In this document: in pieces, positions 58,218-64,000 of the stretch
Layout: each line of letters begins with the position of its first letter
Position numbering within the stretch: the stretch's first letter is position 1
NCBI RefSeq assembly: GCF_036245865.1
Contig: NZ_BTTW01000005.1
Coordinates: 310,001 to 374,000, forward strand
Reading direction: 5' to 3'
From: Corallococcus caeni
GTDB lineage: Bacteria; Myxococcota; Myxococcia; Myxococcales; Myxococcaceae
DNA: 64,000 nt
Made by a program: the position numbers and the translations under genes
The notes under the pieces: generated by a model
The model's database searches: none
Told to the model about the DNA's origin: nothing
Seen by the model: only the letters and a program-made list of their open reading frames with translations

Positions 58218-59665
58218 GCGCCCTCCCGCAGGTGCGCGGACGCCAGCTGCGCCGCGAACCGGCCCGACAGCATCACCAGCGGCACCCCGCCGCCCGGATG
58301 CGTGCCGCCGCCCGCGAAGAACAGCCCCGGCGTGCCGCCCCGGATGCGCGGCCTGCGGAACGGGCCGAAGCGGCCGTGCGGCAGGAAGCCGTAGATGGAA
58401 CCGCCCGGAGCCCCGCGCGCCGCCAGGTCCACCGGCGAGCGCTGCCCCACCACGCGCACCCGCCCCTTCAACGCCGGGTAGTGACGCATGAGCTTCTCGA
58501 ACATCTGCTCGCGCACGCGCTCCGCACTGGACTCCCAGTCCCGGCGCGCCTGCTCCGCCCTGCCCTCCTCCAGCGGCATGGCCGGCGCGTTCACCATCAC
58601 GAACAGCCCCGTGCGGCCCAGCGGCGCCATGCCCGGGTCCGTGGCGGACGGGTTGCAGACATACACCGTGGGGTCCGCGGCGAGCTGTCCTGTGAAGAGC
58701 TCATCGAACTCCTTGCGGTAGTCCCCGCCGAACATCACCGTGTGATGCGGGACCGACGGCCGGCCCTCCGCCTCCAGCAGCAGCACGAAGCCGGACAGCG
58801 ACAGCGGCTCCGACTCGCGGCGCAGCGACGCCAGCGGATCCGCGTTCACCACCACGCTGTCGAACAGCTCGCCGGCCGGGTCCACGCGGTAGCCCCCGGA
58901 GACGCGCTCGAAGCGGGCGCGCGTGTCCAGGTGCACCGTCACGCCCAGCCGCCGCACCGCCTGCCCCAGCGCCTCCACCAGCGCGCCGATGCCGCCGCGC
59001 ACGTGGTGCACGCCATACGCGTGCTCGATGTGCGGGATGAGCGCGAACGCCGCGCTGGACGCGTACGGAGAGCCGCCCGCGTAGGTGGCGAAGCGGCCCA
59101 CGTACTGCCGCAGGTGGTGCGTCTGGAAGTGCTTCGCCGCCAGCGTGTGCAGCGTGTCCAGCTTCATCCCCGCCAGCATCGCGCCGATGCCCCGGCGGGC
59201 GACGCGCGCCATGAAGCCGGCCATGCCCTCGAAGGGGGCCTCCAGGTACGGCTCGCCCGCCGCGCGCCAGATGGCCGCGGCCTCCGCGTAGAAGGAGTGC
59301 ACGCCCTTGCGCTCGATGGGGCGCAGCTCCGCGGCGCTCTCCGCCATGCGCTCCAGGTCCTTGTACGCCGTGAAGCCGCACCCGTCCGCGAAGTGGTAGG
59401 TGCACTGCGGCTCCAGCTCCGTGAACGGCGGCAGGAGGTCCAGCGCGCCCAGTTGCTCGAAGGTGCTGCGCACCAGCGCCGGCAACGTGAGCAGCGTGGG
59501 CCCCGTGTCCAGCGTGAGCCCCTCCACCGTCACCGCCTGCGCCTTGCCGCCCAGGGACGGACCGCCCTCGAACAGCGTCACCGCGTGGCCCTCCTTCGCC
59601 AGGAGGCCCGCGGCCGTCAGCCCGCCAATCCCGCCGCCAATCACCGCCACGCGCGACGCCTTCAT
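58214..59665 (-). CDS. crtIa: Carotenoid desaturase CrtIa
   Basis: 483 residues with the FAD-binding turn VAVIGGGIGGLTAAGLLAKEG at the N-terminus. The desaturase C-terminal motif is GLFFAGGGTHPGGGVPLVMLSG; ATYAGGSPYASSAAFALIPH lies in between. It is the second of two CrtI-type genes in the operon; in M. xanthus CrtIa and CrtIb divide the steps from phytoene to lycopene, including isomerisation. Membrane-associated flavoprotein. Confidence 0.9.
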   Translation of the reverse strand: MKASRVAVIGGGIGGLTAAGLLAKEGHAVTLFEGGPSLGGKAQAVTVEGLTLDTGPTLLTLPALVRSTFEQLGALDLLPPFTELEPQCTYHFADGCGFTAYKDLERMAESAAELRPIERKGVHSFYAEAAAIWRAAGEPYLEAPFEGMAGFMARVARRGIGAMLAGMKLDTLHTLAAKHFQTHHLRQYVGRFATYAGGSPYASSAAFALIPHIEHAYGVHHVRGGIGALVEALGQAVRRLGVTVHLDTRARFERVSGGYRVDPAGELFDSVVVNADPLASLRRESEPLSLSGFVLLLEAEGRPSVPHHTVMFGGDYRKEFDELFTGQLAADPTVYVCNPSATDPGMAPLGRTGLFVMVNAPAMPLEEGRAEQARRDWESSAERVREQMFEKLMRHYPALKGRVRVVGQRSPVDLAARGAPGGSIYGFLPHGRFGPFRRPRIRGGTPGLFFAGGGTHPGGGVPLVMLSGRFAAQLASAHLREGA

Positions 59666-60702
59666 CGCGGACCTCCCGTGCCCGTGGGCAACAGCGGCAC
59701 CGGTGCGGGCGAAACCGGCAGCGCCAGCGGGGCCTCCGGCAACGCGGCCCGGGGCCGCAGGAAGACGGTCGCCGTCAGCGCCAGCTTGCGCCCCGTCGTC
59801 GTGTGCGCGCGGCCGCTGAACACGTCGTAATCCCGCGCCTCGATGTCGCGCAGGATGTCGCCGTAGATGGCGCCCATCAGCCGCACCATGCGCTGGCTGC
59901 CGAAGCCGGTGAGGTAGTGCACGCCCGCCGCCGCCCGCGCGTAGTAGGCCCGCGCGCGCTCGATTTGAAAGCGCATGAAGTCGCGCCACTTCGCGTCCAC
60001 CCGGCCCGCGCGCAGGTCGTCCTCGGTGATGCCGAAGGCGCGCAGCTCCTCCGCAGGCAGGTACACCCGGCCGCGCTCCAGGTCCTCGCGCACGTCGCGC
60101 AGGATGTTGGTGAGCTGCATCGCGCGGCCCAGGTCCGCCGCCGGCTCCACCGCGCGAGCGTCCTCGCAGCCCAGCACCGGCGTCAGCATCAACCCGACCA
60201 CACCCGCGACCCGGTAGCAGTAGAGGTCCAGCTCCTCCCAGGTGTCGTAGCGCTGCTTCGTCAGGTCCATCTCCATGCCGGAGATGAGGTCCTGGAAGGG
60301 CTGCTCGGGGATGCGGTAGTGGTGGATGGTGTGGCGCAGCGCCGCGAACTCGCTCGGGTCCCACGGCGACGGCGCGTCCGCGGAGGGCTGGCGCGCGGAC
60401 GGCGGGCCCAGCTCCTGGGACGCCAGCTCCGGCAGCGACAGGTACACCTCCGCCACGCGCTCGCGCGCCCGGGCCAGCCGCGTCGCCAGGGACATGGGCG
60501 CTTCGCCCGGCAGCGCGCTCTCGCCCGCGTCCACCAGGTCGTCCAGCCGCCGGCAGAAGGCATACAGCGCGAAGGCCGCCTTCCGCCGCTGGCCGAAGAG
60601 GAGGTACGACGCGAAGAAGAAGCTCTTGGCGTGGTGGCGCGTGACGACCCGCGCGCGCTGGTAGCCCCGGGCGATGAGCTCCGGAGAAGCGGTGCCGCTC
60701 AT
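59662..60702 (-). CDS. crtB: Phytoene synthase CrtB
   Basis: 346 residues. The two Asp-rich motifs are CRRLDDLVD and NILRDVREDLERGRVYLP; HAKSFFFASYLLFGQRRKAAFALYAFCR at the start is typical. It condenses two geranylgeranyl diphosphates to phytoene. The C-terminal 40 residues are Pro/Ala-rich and longer than usual. The start at 60702 overlaps the crtIb stop (ATGA). Confidence 0.93.
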   Translation of the reverse strand: MSGTASPELIARGYQRARVVTRHHAKSFFFASYLLFGQRRKAAFALYAFCRRLDDLVDAGESALPGEAPMSLATRLARARERVAEVYLSLPELASQELGPPSARQPSADAPSPWDPSEFAALRHTIHHYRIPEQPFQDLISGMEMDLTKQRYDTWEELDLYCYRVAGVVGLMLTPVLGCEDARAVEPAADLGRAMQLTNILRDVREDLERGRVYLPAEELRAFGITEDDLRAGRVDAKWRDFMRFQIERARAYYARAAAGVHYLTGFGSQRMVRLMGAIYGDILRDIEARDYDVFSGRAHTTTGRKLALTATVFLRPRAALPEAPLALPVSPAPVPLLPTGTGGPR

Positions 60703-62243
60703 GCCGCCACCTCCACCGCCGCCGGGGCGCCCTCGCGCGGCGACAGCGCCACGCCCTGCTGGTGAGCCCACGCCATCAGCCGCTCGGTGACGAGCCGCGC
60801 GGAGATGAGCACCGTGGGCAGGCCCGTGCCCGGCTGCGTGGAGGCTCCCACGAAGAAGAGGTTCTTCACGCGAGGGTCCACGTTGGCCGGACGGAAGGGT
60901 CCAATCTGGAAGAAGTTCTGCGCCAGCCCGAACGCGCTGCCGCGCGCCAGGTTGTACGTGCCCGCCCAGTCATCCGGGGTGAAGACGCGCTCCACCTCGA
61001 TGTCCGCCTCCAGGTCCGGGTAGCCCAGCTCCGCCAGACGCTGGAACACCTTCGCGCGCACCTTCGGGCCCTCCACCTTCCAGTCCAGGTTCGGGTGCTG
61101 GTGCGGCACCGGCACCAGCACGTAGAGCGAGTCCTTCCCCTCCGGCCCCAGCGAGGGGTCCGTGCGCGTGGGCACGTTGACGTAGAAGCTGGGGTCCTCC
61201 GGCACGCGGAAGCGCTGGAAGATGTCGTCGAAGGAGCCCGCGTAGTCCCGGCCGAACATCACGTTGTGATGCAAGAGGCCCGGCACCCGCTTCTTCATGC
61301 CCAGGTAGAGCATGTAGCCGCTGGAGGTGAAGCGAAGCTTCTCCCCGCGCTTGAACGGCGCGTCCTTCGGGTCGAGCAGCTTCTCGTACGCGTACGGCAG
61401 GTCCGCGTTGCACAGGACGGCATCCGCGGCCACCACCTCACCGCCGACGAGCCGCACGCCCGTGGTGCGGCCGCCTTCGGTGAGGATGCGCTCCACCGGA
61501 CGGCCGTAGTGCAGCGTCACGCCCTCCTCGCGCGCCAGCCGCTCCAGCGCGAGGGGAATGGCGTACAGCCCGCCCTTGGGGAACCAGATGCCCACGCCCA
61601 ATTCGGTGAAGGGCAAGAGGCCATACACCGCGGGCGACTCGAAGGGGGACACGCCCAGGTACATGGTCTGGAACGTCATCGCCGCGCGCAGCCGGTCGTC
61701 CTGGAAGTAGCGGCTGACGTCCGCGTACATGCGGCGGTGCGCGCGCGCCTTGAAGATCTTGGCCAGCACCCCGGGGGAGAAGTAGTCGCGCACGCCGTTG
61801 AAGTTGCGGCCCACGAAGTGGTCCAGGCTGATGCGGTACTGGTCGCGCCCCTGCGCCATGAAGGCCAGGTAGCGCTGGAAGCTGCCGGGCTCCACGCGCT
61901 CCAGCTCGCGGCCCATGGTGCAAAGCTCGGACGTGAAGGTGACGTCGGAGCCGTCCCGGAAGTGCACCCGGTAGTTCGGGTCGCAGCGGATGAGCGTGAG
62001 GTAGTCCTCGATGCGGCGGCCCAGCGCGCGGAAGGTCTCCTCGAACACCTCCGGCATCAACACGATGGTGGGGCCCACGTCCCAGGTGAACCCGTCCACC
62101 TGGAGCTGGTTGCACCGGCCGCCGGGGCCGTGCGTCTTCTCGAAGACCTGGACGTCGAAGCCCTGCCGCGCGAGCCTCGCCGCCGCGGCCAGACCTCCCA
62201 CCCCCGCGCCCACCACCACCACCCGCTTGCCTTGTGCGCTCAT
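60699..62243 (-). CDS. crtIb: Phytoene desaturase CrtIb
   Basis: 514 residues: FAD-binding VVVVGAGVGGLAAAARLARQG; EKTHGPGGRCNQLQVDGFTWDVGPTIVLMPEVFEETFRALG; C-terminal LFFVGASTQPGTGLPTVLISA. It performs the early desaturations of phytoene together with CrtIa. It begins 10 bp after the crtE stop, the only non-overlapping junction in the first nine genes of the operon. Confidence 0.92.
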   Translation of the reverse strand: MSAQGKRVVVVGAGVGGLAAAARLARQGFDVQVFEKTHGPGGRCNQLQVDGFTWDVGPTIVLMPEVFEETFRALGRRIEDYLTLIRCDPNYRVHFRDGSDVTFTSELCTMGRELERVEPGSFQRYLAFMAQGRDQYRISLDHFVGRNFNGVRDYFSPGVLAKIFKARAHRRMYADVSRYFQDDRLRAAMTFQTMYLGVSPFESPAVYGLLPFTELGVGIWFPKGGLYAIPLALERLAREEGVTLHYGRPVERILTEGGRTTGVRLVGGEVVAADAVLCNADLPYAYEKLLDPKDAPFKRGEKLRFTSSGYMLYLGMKKRVPGLLHHNVMFGRDYAGSFDDIFQRFRVPEDPSFYVNVPTRTDPSLGPEGKDSLYVLVPVPHQHPNLDWKVEGPKVRAKVFQRLAELGYPDLEADIEVERVFTPDDWAGTYNLARGSAFGLAQNFFQIGPFRPANVDPRVKNLFFVGASTQPGTGLPTVLISARLVTERLMAWAHQQGVALSPREGAPAAVEVAA

Positions 62244-62253
62244 GACGGTGTCC

Positions 62254-63342
62254 TCAGGAAGCGCGACGCGCGAGCCGGCTGATGAGGGCGTCCAGCAGAT
62301 CCCTCATGCCATGGGGGTTGGGCAACGCCTGCAGGCTCCGCCGCGCCGCGCGCGACGCCCGCTCCACCGCGCGCTCGCACGCCGCACGGCCACCGAAGTG
62401 CTCCACCAGCTCCCGGGCGCGCGCGAGCGCCGCTTCGTCCTTGCACTCCACCGGCAGCGCCCACAGCCGCTCCAGCTCCTCGCGGCCCTCGGGCGTGGCG
62501 CGCACATACGCGGCCACCACCGGGAAGGTGCGCTTGGCCTGCGTGAAGTCGCCGTCGGACGCCTTGCCCGCCACGGACGCGTCGCCGTACAGGCCGATGA
62601 GGTCGTCGCGCAGCTGGTACGCGAGCCCCACCGAGCGCCCCACCCGCTCCAGGCCCTGCTGGAGCAGCGGATCCGCGCCGCCCAGCATCGCGCCGCACAC
62701 CAGCGGAGCGCAGAAGCCGTAGCGCGCCGTCTTGAGGTGCGCCACGCGCAGCGTCTGGAAGAGCGTCACCTCCGCCAGCGGCACGCGCGCCAGGTCCAGG
62801 TCCAGGTACTGCCCGGCCGCCGTGTGCCGGCACACGCCCAGGTAGTAGCGCGCCACGCGCGACGCGCCCGGCATGCCCGACTCCAGCATCGCCTCCAGCG
62901 AGCGCGCGAAGAGGTGGTCCCCCATCACCACGGCCAGGTCTTCCCCCGGACGGCCCGGGGCCAGCATCCGGTGCAGCACCTGCCCGCCCCGGCGCAGCTC
63001 CGCCTGGTCCGCCACGTCGTCGTGGATGAGCAGGAACGTGTGCAGCAGCTCCAGCCCGGCGGCGAAGCGCCACAGCCCCGGCGGCACCGCGGTGCTCCCG
63101 CGCGCCAGCCCGTGCCCCGCCAGCACCAGCGCGGGCCTCAGCCGCTTCGCCGGCCGCAGCGCGTAGGCCCGCGTCTGCGCCTGCGCCTGTGTCCAACGTG
63201 CGTCCAGGCCTTGTTCGTCCGGCAGCTCGAACAGCTGGGTGAGCGCGGCCTCCACCTGTGCCTGCACGAGCTGCAGCCAGGCTTGCTCGGGGTATGCGGC
63301 TCCGGCGGAGGTCTGCTGCACGTTGGGAAGCAGGGTGGCCAT
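62254..63342 (-). CDS. crtE: Geranylgeranyl diphosphate synthase CrtE
   Basis: 362 residues from the ATG at 63342, which has GGAG upstream; the frame is open further up, but that DNA is the promoter. The first Asp-rich motif is IHDDVAD (108-112), the second YQLRDDLIGLYGD (near 240). It supplies GGPP to CrtB. As first gene of the operon (carB in M. xanthus), its promoter would be the target of CarA and CarH. Confidence 0.92.
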   Translation of the reverse strand: MATLLPNVQQTSAGAAYPEQAWLQLVQAQVEAALTQLFELPDEQGLDARWTQAQAQTRAYALRPAKRLRPALVLAGHGLARGSTAVPPGLWRFAAGLELLHTFLLIHDDVADQAELRRGGQVLHRMLAPGRPGEDLAVVMGDHLFARSLEAMLESGMPGASRVARYYLGVCRHTAAGQYLDLDLARVPLAEVTLFQTLRVAHLKTARYGFCAPLVCGAMLGGADPLLQQGLERVGRSVGLAYQLRDDLIGLYGDASVAGKASDGDFTQAKRTFPVVAAYVRATPEGREELERLWALPVECKDEAALARARELVEHFGGRAACERAVERASRAARRSLQALPNPHGMRDLLDALISRLARRAS

Positions 63343-63390
63343 ACAGCGGATCTCCGAAGGCGGGAGCACGGCAGCAGCCTTTCCACCTAG

Positions 63391-63447
63391 AGGTAGCGTT
63401 TGCGTACAGAGATTGTCAAGGCTATGTCTAAGGTTTGCAAAAACCTT
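63391..63447 (-). promoter_or_regulatory. Carotenoid operon promoter and operator candidate
   Basis: On the minus strand TTGACA (63414-63419) is a consensus -35 box for the vegetative sigma; a weak -10 (CTACCT, 63391-63396) follows at 17 bp. An inverted repeat AAGGTTT-4-AAACCTT (63430-63447) lies just upstream of the -35 box. In M. xanthus CarA and CarH bind a bipartite palindromic operator overlapping the PB -35 region, so this is the natural candidate, though I cannot compare it base by base. Confidence 0.55.
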
Positions 63448-63465
63448 GTACACGGGAGGCTCCCG

Positions 63466-64000
63466 ATGAAGGCATGGATCACAGGTGCGTTGACGGTGAC
63501 CCTGGCGGCGGGGAGCGCGAGCGGCGCCCCTCCGGATCCGGAGCCGGTGGACGCGACGTTAAGCACCTCCAAGGGAGAGCGCGTCCAGCTGGCCCGCTGG
63601 CGTGGGAAACCCGTCATCCTCTTCTACGAGGACAAGGACTCCACGACACTCAACGCCCCCTTGAAGGCGGAGCTGTTCGCCCGGGGACGGGAGCGGGGCC
63701 TGCTCCAGAGCGCCTTCGTGGTCGCGGTCGCCAACCTGGAGAAGTACGACTTCTTCCCAGCCCGGGAGATTGCCCTGTCGTACGTGCGCGACGAGGAGAA
63801 GAAGGCCGGCGTGCCCATCCTGGTGGACCTGAAGGGCACCCTGGGCCTGGCGCCATGGAAGCTGCCCACCAAGACGTCCACGGTGATGCTGCTGGACGCG
63901 GAGGGCACGCCCGTCTTCCGGCACTCCGGCCGCATGAAGCCGGAGGAACAGGACCGCTTCTTCACCGTCCTGAGCCAGCTGGTGGGCCAGGACCTGACCG
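63466..64000 (+). CDS. Exported redoxin-like protein (3' end outside window)
   Basis: The first 178 residues of a protein that continues past the window end. A signal peptide (WITGALTVTLAAGSASGAP) precedes a thioredoxin-fold domain: LARWRGKPVILFYEDKDS, where active redoxins would have a CxxC or peroxidatic Cys, then VAVANLEKYDFFPAREIAL, GVPILVDLKGTLGLAPWKLP and STVMLLDAEGTPVFRHSG. No cysteine is present so far, so it resembles YtfJ/TlpA-like non-catalytic members. GGGAGG precedes ATG 63466. It diverges from crtE, its start lying within 50 bp of that promoter. Confidence 0.75.
   Translation, partial: MKAWITGALTVTLAAGSASGAPPDPEPVDATLSTSKGERVQLARWRGKPVILFYEDKDSTTLNAPLKAELFARGRERGLLQSAFVVAVANLEKYDFFPAREIALSYVRDEEKKAGVPILVDLKGTLGLAPWKLPTKTSTVMLLDAEGTPVFRHSGRMKPEEQDRFFTVLSQLVGQDLT

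Overview
The window is high-GC (about 70%) bacterial DNA that reads as a myxobacterium of the Myxococcus/Corallococcus/Stigmatella type. The clearest marker is a complete 11-gene light-regulated carotenoid operon (52973-63342) in the Myxococcus xanthus carB-carA order: crtE, crtIb, crtB, crtIa, crtC, a glycosyltransferase, crtYc, crtYd, an acyltransferase, carA, carH. Supporting markers are a kinase-TPR fusion, a DUF2378 protein, a sigma-54 activator, and SitA-type lipoprotein toxins, which are known only from myxobacteria. The genus cannot be fixed from sequence reading alone.

Layout. 1-5722: end of a DUF1206 membrane protein, an NhaR-like LysR regulator, and a divergent TolC/ABC/HlyD export operon. 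5759-15254: alpha/beta hydrolase, large Ser/Thr kinase with TPRs, a 71-72 bp tandem repeat array, an SDR/TetR pair with a shared operator, a cupredoxin-like lipoprotein, a sigma-54 activator and a small aegerolysin-like protein. 15490-21829: DUF2378, TonB-like, oxidoreductases, an S37 peptidase and a LysR regulator. 21830-28460 is a degenerate stretch: a broken NADAR gene, a GntR regulator with an unusual tail, poxB, an MBL-fold protein without its metal motif, a frameshifted TPR gene, and further copies of the palindrome seen in the tandem array. 28468-38875: LytS/LytTR two-component pair, quinone oxidoreductase/HxlR pair, hemolysin III/TetR pair, M4 metalloprotease, prpE and small exported proteins.

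39049-44462 holds a two-gene unit: an aegerolysin-like domain joined to a P47/TULIP-like body, followed by a 1171-residue protein with a repetitive beta N-terminal part and a hydrophobic helical C-terminal part. It looks like a protein toxin or secreted complex that I cannot match to a described system. 44525-52966: a lipoprotein, a P450, a lipoprotein nuclease/SUKH immunity pair, a DUF2252 protein, and a SitA-type lipoprotein toxin with two DUF2019 immunity proteins.

The most informative structural observation is at 50382-52975. The SitA module lies between the intact 3' end of carH and a second, diverged copy (about 86% identical over 86-88 bp) of that same 3' end. This is the scar expected if the toxin cassette integrated at the end of carH and brought its own copy of the gene end. 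The carotenoid genes downstream remain intact and are joined by eight consecutive 4-nt stop/start overlaps. At the far end a redoxin-like exported protein diverges from the crtE promoter and runs off the window.
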